Shown piece after piece: positions 16,470 to 24,883 of a stretch of 46,605 nt of DNA. Origin of the DNA: Methanosarcinales archaeon (lineage in GTDB: Archaea > Halobacteriota > Syntropharchaeia > Alkanophagales > Methanospirareceae); NCBI GenBank assembly GCA_030611045.1, contig JAUWQN010000005.1:1-46605 (forward strand), given 5' to 3'. A model generated the notes under the pieces. It saw only the letters and a program-made list of their open reading frames with translations, was not told where the DNA came from and did no database searches. The position numbers and the translations under genes were made by a program. Each line of letters begins with the position of its first letter. The first letter of the stretch is position 1.

Positions 16470-17651
16470 TTAGAGCAGCATCTTTGCTAATCCCAGCAGC
16501 ATCCTTGGATTCCGCTTTATTAATGCCATCAACAGTGCCCATGGAGTAAGCTCCGTTATTCTTTCATCTGCTAAAGAATGAGCAAGCGTGTTGAGATCTC
16601 CGTCAGATAGATTGAAGCAGAATTCCTTTGCTTTATGGCCCGTATCCAACCGTTTTCCAAACTCTTTTCGCCACCTTCTATCGTATTCCATCAAGTTCTT
16701 CTTCGAAACATCGTTTTCCTGGACTGCTTGTGCGACAACATCGCCTGCTATTTCGCCTGCGTACATTGCATAGGTAATACCACCTCCGGTTATCGGATTA
16801 ACTTGTCTCGCAGCATCTCCTGCTAAAATAAGCCCATCCGCTACGGTTTCGTTTAGCGGTCCACTCAGCGGCACAGCGCCGTATATCTCAGCAATTACCT
16901 TGCCATCGGGAAATCTGCTGTGCGCAAATGCCTTTAGATAATCAATCGCACGGTGCTTTTCTCCAGATGTATCTCCACCTATCCCCACACCCACATTTGC
17001 GTAGTCCCCACCTTTTGTAAATACCCAGGCATAGCCTTTTGGTGCAATTTCACTGCCTACGAAAAATTCCGAATACTCCCTGTTCACTTCTACATTGCAC
17101 ATCAGGAACTCAGCACCCACACAAATATTATGTGGTGGCAGTCTCGTGTCAATACCTGCCCATCTGCCCACTCGCGATTCCACTCCATCCGCACCAACCA
17201 CGACCCGCGCAGAAACGCGTTTATTTTCGCCCATACACCGAACATAAACGCCACTGGCATAGCCATTTTCTTTAATGAGTCCATAAGCTTCTGTTTTAAC
17301 GCTTACCTCTGCACCTGCACGTGCTGCTTCGCTTGCAAGAAACTTATCAAATATCCGCCGTTCGAGTACGTAGCCCACTTCTTCCATACTTTCACCGCCC
17401 ATCACCACCTTCGTGCCATCAGGCGCGTATATATTTGCTCCTTTTACTTCTGCGCATACCCATCTCTCATCAAGCGCAACGAACTTCTTTATCTCTTTAC
17501 TCACTCCCTCTGCGCATCTCACGGGCACGCCTATCTCCTGATTCCGTTCTATTAAAAGCACATCTAAGCCATGTTCAGCGGCTTTTTTCGCCGTTATACT
17601 GCCCGCAGGTCCAGCACCCACTACGACAACATCGTACCTCTCCTCTTTCAT
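16470..17651 (-). CDS. geranylgeranyl reductase family flavoprotein
   Basis: The family saturates the isoprenoid chains of archaeal membrane lipids, or related prenyl groups, using FAD. The protein starts with the FAD-binding VVVGAGPAGS motif and continues with LLIERNQEIGVPVRCAEGV, then GADGVESRVGRW. The conserved C-terminal FAD segment GLILAGDAARQVNPITGGGI is also present. I place the start at the ATG at 17651 (393 aa). A more upstream ATG at 17681 would fall at or before the transcription start predicted from the reverse-strand TATA (near 17692-17703). It diverges from the PAC2 gene. Family is clear; the exact lipid substrate is not. Confidence 0.92.
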   Translation of the reverse strand: MKEERYDVVVVGAGPAGSITAKKAAEHGLDVLLIERNQEIGVPVRCAEGVSKEIKKFVALDERWVCAEVKGANIYAPDGTKVVMGGESMEEVGYVLERRIFDKFLASEAARAGAEVSVKTEAYGLIKENGYASGVYVRCMGENKRVSARVVVGADGVESRVGRWAGIDTRLPPHNICVGAEFLMCNVEVNREYSEFFVGSEIAPKGYAWVFTKGGDYANVGVGIGGDTSGEKHRAIDYLKAFAHSRFPDGKVIAEIYGAVPLSGPLNETVADGLILAGDAARQVNPITGGGITYAMYAGEIAGDVVAQAVQENDVSKKNLMEYDRRWRKEFGKRLDTGHKAKEFCFNLSDGDLNTLAHSLADERITELTPWALLMALIKRNPRMLLGLAKMLL

Positions 17652-17685
17652 CTGTTGATACCTACTTTGAAGCTGAGACAACTTA

Positions 17686-17706
17686 TAATTTGCAAATGAT
17701 ATAAAT
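17686..17706. promoter_or_regulatory. divergent promoter between geranylgeranyl reductase and PAC2 genes
   Basis: GATATAAATAG reads as a TATA box on the plus strand, about 30 bases before the PAC2 ATG at 17732. As CTATTTATATC on the minus strand it lies about 45 bases before the reductase ATG at 17651. One AT core may serve both. Confidence 0.45.
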
Positions 17707-17731
17707 AGCTTCGTGGAGTTATAGATATGTA

Positions 17732-18562
17732 ATGAGCGGTTTAAAATCAGAACGTTTTGAAATCGAAGAGTTCACTTCTTACTGGAACGTAGATCCCGAG
17801 AAGTTTAAAGACAAGATTGCGGATTACGCGAATATCTTAATTGCGGGATTTCCACCCATGGGTAATGTCATACCCTATCGCCTCAAGGAGCATTTAAAGG
17901 ATTCTGAGGAGGTTGTGAGTTTGTATTCGTATAACTTCCCTCCTATGGTAGAAGCACGTGAGGACGAATTTGAAATCCCTCATGACGAGCTCTGGTACAG
18001 TGAAGGGAAGAGACTGTTTTGTTATATCGGCAAATATCCAGAGACCGAATATATCCCTAAATCTGCGTATAAACAGGCTGAGGATGTGGCGCACCTCGCA
18101 CGAGCGCTTTGTGTTAAGGAGTTATATACCGTCGGTGTGATCATGCCATCACAAGAACCTTTTAAAGAACAGAGAGATGAAGTAGAAGCGTATATTGGCT
18201 GTTTTGAAGGCTCGAAGAAGGAAATCCCTGAGGGCATGAAGAAGATGACCAGAAGAAATATTGGTAGATATACCATTATTAGAAAAACGGGGCTTCTCCC
18301 GGGTTTTGCTTCGCAACTCGGCATTGAAAGTTATTCGATTCTTGGCGTCGGCAACTATCCAGAAGACCTGAGAGCTTGTGCACGAGCGCTTAGAGCATTC
18401 AAGAAATTATCCGGGTTAAAGATAGAAGAAACCGCAAAGATAGAAGAGATGTTTGAGAAGAGTGCAGAAGCCGTTGAAGAGAGAATACAAGAACAGATAG
18501 AGAAAGCAGCTTATAAAGGTGAGGGTGTAGGAGCGGAACCATCACAATACATGTACGGGTAA
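17732..18562 (+). CDS. PAC2 family protein (proteasome-assembly-chaperone-like)
   Basis: This 276-residue protein belongs to the archaeal PAC2 family, named for similarity to eukaryotic proteasome assembly chaperone 2; the archaeal function is unsettled. Typical segments are ILIAGFPPMGNVIPYRLKEHL near residue 35, VEAREDEFEIPHDELWYS, VKELYTVGVIMP, and GLLPGFASQLGIESYSILGVG. The C-terminus is a charged helix (about 225-265). Length is normal. It runs convergently toward the A-ATPase genes, with a 162-base gap showing no gene. Confidence 0.85.
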   Translation: MSGLKSERFEIEEFTSYWNVDPEKFKDKIADYANILIAGFPPMGNVIPYRLKEHLKDSEEVVSLYSYNFPPMVEAREDEFEIPHDELWYSEGKRLFCYIGKYPETEYIPKSAYKQAEDVAHLARALCVKELYTVGVIMPSQEPFKEQRDEVEAYIGCFEGSKKEIPEGMKKMTRRNIGRYTIIRKTGLLPGFASQLGIESYSILGVGNYPEDLRACARALRAFKKLSGLKIEETAKIEEMFEKSAEAVEERIQEQIEKAAYKGEGVGAEPSQYMYG

Positions 18563-18724
18563 CTCTTTTTCTTCCTTTATTGTTTTGAATACTTTTTACC
18601 TCTCCTCTAACCCTGTGTTGCATAATTGCTAAGAGAGCGAGAATTGTCAATCTTGAGAAGGCATAGTGTTACTGTGGGGGACTGCTAAGAATAGCGGGTT
18701 ATAGAACGATGAACTTGGATGAGT

Positions 18725-19057
18725 TCACTTAACAGCAACTCCCACTGCACGCCGGATTAACAGACTTATCTCGTCAATCTCCTTTTCCATCGGACCTTTC
18801 TTGCCCGGTATTTCAAGGATAACAGGTGCTACGCCCTTTTTCTTCGCGTTTATCTCCCGTATCTTCTCTCTTGTCCGGGTCTCGGCGGCAAATCTTTCGT
18901 TTATGAGGATGATGGCAACTTCCTCTTTTGCCACCTTATCTAACACGCGGGCAATATCCTCTTCTTCCCCTGAGCTGTACTCATACACGTCCTTTATACC
19001 TGCAAGTCTAAAACCCGCAGCAGTGTCCGAGTCTCCAATTACCGCAACTGCGATCAT
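18725..19057 (-). CDS. atpF: A-type ATP synthase subunit F
   Basis: Subunit F is part of the central stalk of the archaeal membrane ATP synthase. The 110-residue protein begins MIAVAVIGDSDTAAGFRLAGI and has the IILINERFA segment and the ILEIPGKKGPM loop of the family. It overlaps the end of atpE by four bases, which implies translational coupling. In the usual archaeal order subunit C lies between E and F and the catalytic A and B genes follow F. Here F follows E directly and ends the operon. The remaining subunits must be encoded elsewhere. Confidence 0.95.
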   Translation of the reverse strand: MIAVAVIGDSDTAAGFRLAGIKDVYEYSSGEEEDIARVLDKVAKEEVAIILINERFAAETRTREKIREINAKKKGVAPVILEIPGKKGPMEKEIDEISLLIRRAVGVAVK

Positions 19058-19710
19058 GTTCCCGTGAATAGTGTTTTCATTATCTCTTCTCGTAAACTGG
19101 TAGATAATCGTGCCATTCGCTGCTCAAGCGTATTATTTACCTCTATTTCGCCATCTTTTCGCCTTACAATGACTCCTCCTGCAGACTTCATCCTTTCATC
19201 AGATAGTGATAACCGTACATTTACACCGAGATCGTTGCTTATTTCATCGGTTAAGTTTTTTAGCATTGCTTTGTCTATGTAGGGTGCAGCCGCATCTTCC
19301 TCGCTGAGTATTACTTCCACTTCCAAACCTGCGCTACTCCCAGCAGCTATACTAATCGTACTATCCTTTATCAAACCAGCCAAGATGTTCGGATACGAGT
19401 TCCCTTTGAATCCTTCGCTTTTAACGCTCTTTATTCGCTTCAGTGTTGCATCTAACGCCTTTCCTATCATCTCCTCCTCTACCGTCCATCTGAGCTTTCT
19501 CGCTTTTTGCCGTGCTGCTCTCACAATTCGTTCCTTCTCCTCACTACCTTTTCTTTCCTCAGCCTCAACAAACCGCTTCTTTTGTACTTCTATCTCTTTT
19601 ATCGCGTCCTCTAGTTCCTTCTTTGCATTCTCCTTTGCTTCGCGGATTACCTTCTCTTTTTCTTCGTTTGCTTCACTCTTTATCTTCTCCACTATCTCTT
19701 TCGCGCCCAT
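19054..19710 (-). CDS. atpE: A-type ATP synthase subunit E
   Basis: Subunit E forms the peripheral stalk with subunit H. The 218-residue protein has the expected long charged N-terminal helix (residues 1-80, rich in K, E and A) and a folded C-terminal domain with EVILSEEDAAAPYI and GGVIVRRKDGEIEVNNTLEQRM. A Shine-Dalgarno GAGGTGAG overlapping the atpH stop precedes the ATG. It is sandwiched tightly between atpH and atpF in one transcript. Confidence 0.95.
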   Translation of the reverse strand: MGAKEIVEKIKSEANEEKEKVIREAKENAKKELEDAIKEIEVQKKRFVEAEERKGSEEKERIVRAARQKARKLRWTVEEEMIGKALDATLKRIKSVKSEGFKGNSYPNILAGLIKDSTISIAAGSSAGLEVEVILSEEDAAAPYIDKAMLKNLTDEISNDLGVNVRLSLSDERMKSAGGVIVRRKDGEIEVNNTLEQRMARLSTSLREEIMKTLFTGT

Positions 19711-19716
19711 GCACTC

Positions 19717-20034
19717 TCACCTCACGCCTAAAATTTTCTCTAACGCGACGTTCACAGCACCCTCAAGATTCGCTTCCGCGGCTGATTTCAGCTTCTCCAC
19801 TTCAGTATCCGCTGTTTTCATTATCGCTACAGCTTCCTTCTTGCCTTCCTGCACATACTTAGCTGAAATTTCAGAAGCAATGCTCTTCTCATCTTCACGT
19901 GCCTTCTCTTTTAGCCTCTTTACTTCTTGCTCAGCCTCGTTCAGGATGTCCGCAACGCTTGCTTTCGCCTCTTCGAGTAGCTTTCGGCCGTCCTCTTCCC
20001 CCTCTCTTATAATCTTAAGTGCTTCTACTGCCAT
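19717..20034 (-). CDS. atpH: A-type ATP synthase subunit H
   Basis: Subunit H pairs with subunit E in the peripheral stalk. The 105-residue protein is almost entirely a heptad-patterned helix (EEGEEDGRKLLEEAKASVADIL-type composition) and ends LEKILGVR, as in other archaeal AtpH. The start is placed at 20034. A longer reading toward 20313 would cross the divergent mobB promoter and start, and its extra residues do not resemble this family. Genes for the membrane subunits I and K, which normally follow H, are absent between H and E. Confidence 0.92.
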   Translation of the reverse strand: MAVEALKIIREGEEDGRKLLEEAKASVADILNEAEQEVKRLKEKAREDEKSIASEISAKYVQEGKKEAVAIMKTADTEVEKLKSAAEANLEGAVNVALEKILGVR

Positions 20035-20176
20035 TGTGTTACATCTATAATCGGTTACCTTTATTATAGATAGCTTTTTAAAATCTTTCATCGTTAATGT
20101 CAAGACTGATGGCATGAAAAATTCACGGCCATACCGTTGCGCTTTATAACTATTAAGAGAGAAGGAAGAATACCGG

Positions 20177-20626
20177 ATGAAAGTTGTAGCCGTAGTGGGG
20201 AAGAAGAACTCGGGTAAAACAGCTCTTATCGAGCATTTGACTGTGTATCTGAAGGAATACGGTAACGTTGGATGCATAAAACACGCACATGAGTTGGATT
20301 TGGATGTACCCATCGCGAGGGATACAGACCGTTTCTTTACTGCCGGGGCTGAAATTGTTGTGGGGGTTTCGGCGGAAAAGACGATAAAAATTTGCAGATA
20401 TAAAAGTTTGGAGGACTTGATAGCGGAAATGGCGACTTCAGGCGTTGATTTCGCGCTTGTTGAGGGCTTTAAGAGCAGCGACTTACCTAAGATAACCCTG
20501 AACGACTTTTCACATCAAGAAGTCAGTAACATACTAAAGCGCATAGATTTTGGAGGCGATTTTAAAATACCCGAGGAGATGATAAAAGAGTTGGTTCAAC
20601 TCATTCTTTCTTTAGACGATTACTAA
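20177..20626 (+). CDS. mobB: molybdopterin-guanine dinucleotide biosynthesis protein B
   Basis: MobB is a GTP-binding helper for attaching GMP to the molybdenum or tungsten pterin cofactor. The 149-residue protein has a Walker A GKKNSGKT (residues 8-15), then IKHAHELDLDVP, RDTDRFFTAGAEIVV and FALVEGFKSSDLPKI, all family hallmarks. Length is slightly short but complete. No other cofactor genes are adjacent; formate- or formylmethanofuran-dehydrogenase-type enzymes elsewhere would be the clients (inference). It diverges from atpH. Confidence 0.92.
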   Translation: MKVVAVVGKKNSGKTALIEHLTVYLKEYGNVGCIKHAHELDLDVPIARDTDRFFTAGAEIVVGVSAEKTIKICRYKSLEDLIAEMATSGVDFALVEGFKSSDLPKITLNDFSHQEVSNILKRIDFGGDFKIPEEMIKELVQLILSLDDY

Positions 20627-20628
20627 CT

Positions 20629-20760
20629 CTTTCTTTAAAAAAGAAAGCATTACCAACAACTTTTTTATCTTCGATAAAAACCTTGACTGAAAATCAGCTT
20701 CATATACTTTCTTAGCAAAGGTTCTTTTTTAAAAGAACGTATTTTGTAAGAAGAAAAAGT
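20629..20760. repeat. multi-hairpin AT-rich repeat element
   Basis: Three perfect hairpins follow each other. CTTTCTTT/AAAGAAAG is at 20629-20647. TTTTTATC/GATAAAAA, with loop TTC, is at 20662-20680. GTTCTTTT/AAAAGAAC is at 20721-20738. The element ends in GAAGAAAAAGTG just before the next ATG. It shares ordered blocks with 16373-16466. It may be a dispersed non-coding element or may supply terminator and leader functions. Confidence 0.55.
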
Positions 20761-20763
20761 GCC

Positions 20764-21561
20764 ATGAACGCGAAGATAAGCTTTTCCTCGATAGATGCAC
20801 GCAGCGATCCTTTGGACTGGATGTATAGATTGGACGATGCAGGTTTTCAGGGCTGGGAGATAGTAGACGAAGGACTGCAAAAAGTGGAAGGTGAATTTAA
20901 AAAGAGGGTGAGGGAGATACACGAAACAACGAATCTTGTCCTTTCCTTACACGCACCCCTCTCTGATATTAATATAGCGAGTGTAAACGAGCGGATGTGG
21001 GAGGAGAGTATACGGCAGATAAAAGAGAGTATAGAGAACACCTACGAATTCATTGATGATATATGCGTTGTGCATCCAGGCTTTTTCTCGCCCTTGTCCA
21101 TGCAGATGCCAGATACGGCTGTTCAGAAGGCGGTCGCTGGTCTAACTACGCTTTGTGAATTTGCTGCGGACCGCGGATTGCGAATAGCGGTGGAGAATTT
21201 GACGTCCGCGAATATGTTAATGGGTAGGTATCCCGATGAACTTATTCAACTCGTGCGCGGTGTGAACATGGATAATCTTGGGGTGTGCATTGATGTAGCG
21301 CATGCGAATACAACTAAAAAATTGGACGAGTTCTTAGGCATCACGGCGAAGGCCGAGGATGTGGAGATAATACACATGCATGCGAGCGATAACTTTGGAG
21401 CGGACGACCTTCATTTGCCACTGGGCGAAGGTAACCTTGATTGGAAGAAGGTATTAGATGAAATCAATAATAACGGCTATGAGGGAATCATAGTGCTGGA
21501 ACTGTACTCATTAGAAGCGGGGATAGCAAGTTTGGAGTTCATTAAGACAGTATCAGTATAG
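20764..21561 (+). CDS. sugar phosphate isomerase/epimerase-like TIM barrel protein
   Basis: This 265-residue protein is of the xylose-isomerase-like / AP-endonuclease-2 TIM barrel superfamily. It shows ISFSSIDARSDPLDWMYRLDDAGFQGWEI at the start (the first strand and helix), then LSLHAPLSDINIAS, the acidic metal-ligand segments VENLTSANML and CIDVAHAN, and IIHMHASDNFGADDLHLPLGEG near the C-terminus. The metal-binding Glu, Asp and His positions appear conserved, so it is probably an active enzyme. The substrate cannot be inferred from the neighbours. The start follows an AT-rich hairpin element. Confidence 0.87.
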   Translation: MNAKISFSSIDARSDPLDWMYRLDDAGFQGWEIVDEGLQKVEGEFKKRVREIHETTNLVLSLHAPLSDINIASVNERMWEESIRQIKESIENTYEFIDDICVVHPGFFSPLSMQMPDTAVQKAVAGLTTLCEFAADRGLRIAVENLTSANMLMGRYPDELIQLVRGVNMDNLGVCIDVAHANTTKKLDEFLGITAKAEDVEIIHMHASDNFGADDLHLPLGEGNLDWKKVLDEINNNGYEGIIVLELYSLEAGIASLEFIKTVSV

Positions 21562-21586
21562 CGAAATCCCCTAAACGGCCACCAGT

Positions 21587-21670
21587 TATCACTGATACCT
21601 TTATATACTCATTGCCATTTAAAGATACGTATCACTGATACCTTTATATAGTTATCACTATATACTGATA
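21587..21670 (+). promoter_or_regulatory. repeated palindromic operators of the AbiEi-like gene
   Basis: TATCA-C-TGATA, an inverted repeat, is followed by CCTTTATATA at 21587-21607. The same 21-base unit recurs at 21630-21650. A third site with the same arms and a wider spacer (TATCA CTATATAC TGATA) is at 21653-21670. The ATG is at 21677. The palindromes overlap the TATA boxes, so a bound repressor would block transcription. AbiEi-type proteins are known to bind such repeats in their own promoters. Confidence 0.7.
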
Positions 21671-21676
21671 ATTATT

Positions 21677-22678
21677 ATGGATGAGGAAATATTAGAACTA
21701 TTGCGTGCAAAATTGGATTTGAGTAATAGAGCAAATATTGACGGAGGGCAGACTATTACTGATCTCAAGCTACCACATATAACGGACCAGATTATAGAGG
21801 ACGAGGACAAAATATTCTTTGTTGAGATCGTGTCAAAAGTTACAATTGATACTATCGCGGGATTGGTCCTCTTAAAAGATATCTTGCAACAAAAGCAGAG
21901 AGAGAAAAAGTTTGTATCGAAGCCTTTTTTTGTTATCGCAGGTAAGGTGATTCCACCCCGTGAAGAAGCAATTGCCAAAGAAGTCGATATAACCTTAGTC
22001 CAACTACCTCATTCTATCAAGCTCTCGACATCTGAATATAGCCCACAGAAAAGGATTAAAATAACGTCTAAAAAATCTTGGAAAATTGTCACCCGACTCC
22101 TGAAAGAGAAAGCGACGTCTATTAGACAGTTAGCCCTTCTGGAGGATGTATCTTATGGATGGGCACACGCAACGATTCAGAGCCTTATCAACCAGGGGAT
22201 TGTAACAAAAAAAGGAAATTATGTGAGCATATCGGATGTAAATAAAATGTTGAACGGTGTTGCCTGGGAGAGGCCTTTCGAAAATTTGCGAGCAACTGAG
22301 ATAACCGTCGAGTATGACAGTGCCATTCCTGCCGCAAAGGAAATTTCCCTCGCATTAAAGATACAGGAATCTAAGTTCGCGTTTACCAGCTATACTGCCG
22401 GGGGGTTGTATACGGGTTACGCGGTCAGGCATGATGCGATTTATCTTTATTTAGAAAAAAAAGAGTTCGAATTTTTTAAAGAGGTGTTTGAAACTAGAAA
22501 AAATACAGGCATAAAGGCACGTATATACACTCCAGATAGAGATGTGTTCAGCGATACAAAGAAGATCGAATCTATAATAGTCACCTCTCCAGCTCAGACA
22601 TTACTGGATCTGGCAGGATTAGGATATAGCGGGCTGGATATTACAAAAGTCATGGTGGATAGCTATGCCCGAATATAG
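21677..22678 (+). CDS. AbiEi-like antitoxin/transcriptional regulator
   Basis: This 333-residue protein has an N-terminal region of unclear fold (1-120). A winged-helix segment follows (about 125-180: SIRQLALLEDVSYGWAHATIQ then SLINQGIVTKKGNYVSI). The C-terminal domain ends with IVTSPAQTLLDLAGLGYSGLD, the pattern of AbiEi-family regulators. In AbiE-type modules this protein represses its own operon and counters a nucleotidyltransferase toxin. The downstream gene overlaps its 3' end by 14 bases and is indeed a nucleotidyltransferase, but broken. The regulator itself is full length and intact. Confidence 0.8.
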   Translation: MDEEILELLRAKLDLSNRANIDGGQTITDLKLPHITDQIIEDEDKIFFVEIVSKVTIDTIAGLVLLKDILQQKQREKKFVSKPFFVIAGKVIPPREEAIAKEVDITLVQLPHSIKLSTSEYSPQKRIKITSKKSWKIVTRLLKEKATSIRQLALLEDVSYGWAHATIQSLINQGIVTKKGNYVSISDVNKMLNGVAWERPFENLRATEITVEYDSAIPAAKEISLALKIQESKFAFTSYTAGGLYTGYAVRHDAIYLYLEKKEFEFFKEVFETRKNTGIKARIYTPDRDVFSDTKKIESIIVTSPAQTLLDLAGLGYSGLDITKVMVDSYARI

Positions 22679-23110
22679 TCCCAGCCAGAGGATCATTGAT
22701 CTATCTCTTGAAGAATTGAAGTATATTTTGCAGTGGGTGAGAGCACGAGAAGGAAATGATAAAAATATAGTAACAGTCCTTAAGGTGGTTGGGCCGTGGA
22801 TGTATATAATCCCTGGTACGGTTCTGTCGATATTGATCTGGTAACAAATCACACAACGAAAAGCAGCCTGATGTGGCATTTGCTGAATAACCGCGGGTAT
22901 GAGCATTATCGTGCGCATGGCTCTCGCAGTGTAGCGAAAAATACATCCGATGGGCCGATAATTATTGATTTTCTCTCCAAAGATTTTGATTTTCTCAAAG
23001 AATGTCTGAAACGTATTCCTGACAATTATGATGCACTGGCAAAATACGAAAAAATGGATCGCGAAACAGCACGGGAAACCTGCGAGAAATTGTTGTTGCT
23101 ATTACAATAG
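22665..23110 (+). pseudogene. AbiEii-like nucleotidyltransferase, frameshifted and shortened
   Basis: The first frame (ATG at 22665, inside the antitoxin gene) encodes MPEYSPSQRIIDLSLEEL... and would stop at 22844. The family motif GGWAVDVYNPWYGSVDIDLV is read in another frame, from about 22784. The break is at about 22779-22786 and looks like the loss of one base. After the motif, the text jumps quickly from DGPIIIDF to KDFDFLKECLKRIPDNYDAL, suggesting an internal deletion. Total length (about 148 codons) is well below the family's usual 250 or more. A sequencing error could explain the frameshift but not the shortness. A toxin function is probably lost. Confidence 0.75.
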
Positions 23111-23202
23111 TGGAAAAATCAAATGGTATTAAAAGGCAAAAGTATTATAATTCCAATCCCCTATCTTGGTATTGCAGCTATTGCTGGCAACCGTAACGAA
23201 AA

Positions 23203-24831
23203 ATGAAGATCCCTATTGAGAAGTCGGTCTTGGTAACTTCTGCATTGCCTTATGTTAACGGCGAGTGTCATATAGGGCACCTCAGGACGTACGTCCCCGC
23301 TGATATATACGTGCGAATGTTCCGGAAGATGGGCTACGATGTCACATTTGTAAGCGGTTCTGATACTCACGGAACGCCGATTGTGCTGAGTGCAGAAGCG
23401 CAAGGCGTTACGCCTGGAGAGGTCATTGCGAAGTATCATACGCATTTCAAGCAGGTTTTCAAAGAGCTCCATGTGGATTTCGACTATTACGGGCAGACAG
23501 ATTCAGAAACCAATCATAGAAGGACAGAAGACATAGTAACGAAGTTGATAGAAAAAGGGCTTGTTTATAAGGGGGAAATAAAACAGGCGTTTTGCACGAC
23601 CTGCGGGCGATTTTTACCCGATCGCTATGTGGAGGGCACATGCCCGTACTGCGGTGAAAGTGCACGAGGCGATGAATGTGACCAGGGCTGTGGTAAGCAT
23701 CTTGAGCCAGGGGAGATAATAGAACCGAGATGCAAGATATGTGGAAATGAAGCGGAGTTCAAGGATCAGGAGCATTTCTTCTTCAAACTGTCGTCCTTTG
23801 CCGATTTTCTCCTTACCTATTTAGATACACTGGGCGGCACGCTGAATGCAAGGAACTATGCGAAGGAATGGGTGAAAAAGGAGCTCCGGGATTGGTGTAT
23901 AACGAGGAATCTGGAATGGGGTGTGAAATTTCCGGGAAGAGAAGATCTGGTTGTTTATGTCTGGGTTGACGCCCCTATTGGCTACATAGCATTCACAGAA
24001 GAGTTACTCGCAGCAAGGAGCGGAGATGATAATGCGTGGAGAAGGTTTTGGAAAGATGATAAAGCCACCGTTGTGCATTTCATCGGCACGGACATTATCT
24101 ATCATCACTGCATATTTTGGCCTGCAATGCTCAAAGGCGCGGGTTATTCGCTGCCTGCTGCTGTTGTTGCTTCTGGTATGCTAAAAATAGATGGAAAGAC
24201 GTTCTCAAAGAGCCGGGGGGACGTGGTATGGGTAACCGAGTTTTTAGAACGATTCCATCCTGATACGTTACGGTATTATTTAGTGACACAATCAAGTCAC
24301 ACGAAGGAGTTGGATTTCTCCTGGGAGTCCTTCGCCATGCGTGTGAACAAAGAGTTGGTGTCGATTTTTGGAAACCTCGTCTACCGTGTTCTATCATTTG
24401 CATCTAAAAATTTCGGCGTTGTTCCCGACGGCGATATAGAAGAAGAGGTATTTGAAGCGATAAAGAAGACGAAGGAGGAAGCGATAAGCGCGGTGGAAGA
24501 TTATGAATTCAAGAAGTTCGTTGATGCGGTGATGAAGCTTGCGGACTTTGGGAACAGCTATTTTCAACGAGAAGAGCCGTGGCACTTGATAAAACAGGGC
24601 GATCAAGGTAGAGAACGGTGTGGGACGATAATAAAGAACGTGCTCCAACTGATAAAAGCGATTTGTATCTTGCTGGAGGCAGTGATGCCGGCTAAGATGG
24701 AAGAGGCGTGGCAGCAGCTTGGCATGGAAAATGATGTGCATACTGTGAAGCTTGATGAGTTACTGGTGCAAATAAAGAGTGGCGTAGCGTTAAAAAAGCC
24801 GGGTAGATTGTTCGAGAAGGTGGAATTGTGA
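23203..24831 (+). CDS. metG: methionyl-tRNA synthetase
   Basis: The enzyme charges tRNA-Met with methionine. The 542-residue protein carries HIGH at 23-26 and KTFSKS (332-337) in the place of KMSKS. Two zinc knuckles use Cys131/134/147/150 and Cys159/163/177/180. An anticodon-binding helical domain follows ([15 protein letters not shown]... and [15 protein letters not shown]...). It ends right after the helical domain, without the C-terminal EMAP-like tRNA-binding module fused in many homologues, so that part may be a separate gene. A TATA-like AAAGTATTATAATTCC is near 23141. Confidence 0.95.
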   Translation: MKIPIEKSVLVTSALPYVNGECHIGHLRTYVPADIYVRMFRKMGYDVTFVSGSDTHGTPIVLSAEAQGVTPGEVIAKYHTHFKQVFKELHVDFDYYGQTDSETNHRRTEDIVTKLIEKGLVYKGEIKQAFCTTCGRFLPDRYVEGTCPYCGESARGDECDQGCGKHLEPGEIIEPRCKICGNEAEFKDQEHFFFKLSSFADFLLTYLDTLGGTLNARNYAKEWVKKELRDWCITRNLEWGVKFPGREDLVVYVWVDAPIGYIAFTEELLAARSGDDNAWRRFWKDDKATVVHFIGTDIIYHHCIFWPAMLKGAGYSLPAAVVASGMLKIDGKTFSKSRGDVVWVTEFLERFHPDTLRYYLVTQSSHTKELDFSWESFAMRVNKELVSIFGNLVYRVLSFASKNFGVVPDGDIEEEVFEAIKKTKEEAISAVEDYEFKKFVDAVMKLADFGNSYFQREEPWHLIKQGDQGRERCGTIIKNVLQLIKAICILLEAVMPAKMEEAWQQLGMENDVHTVKLDELLVQIKSGVALKKPGRLFEKVEL

Positions 24832-24883
24832 TATTTTATATTCTCCTTTTCTTATCATTACCATAGACAGAGGTGGCATCGTC

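Noticed and set aside
16228-16542. A 104-codon minus-strand frame across the repeat region
   Set aside because: It spans two repeat elements and overlaps the end of the geranylgeranyl reductase gene; its residues mirror the hairpins rather than a protein.
20035-20313. N-terminal extension of atpH reading back into the mobB start region
   Set aside because: The extra residues do not resemble AtpH. They cross the divergent mobB gene, and the ATG at 20034 gives the normal 105-residue length.
21587-21650. The two 21-base units as the start of a CRISPR-like array
   Set aside because: Only two full units, with no series of equal spacers, and they overlap TATA boxes before an AbiEi-like gene, so operators explain them better.
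23123-23206. A 27-codon plus-strand frame just before metG
   Set aside because: Too short, overlaps the metG start by a few bases, and lies on the likely TATA box.
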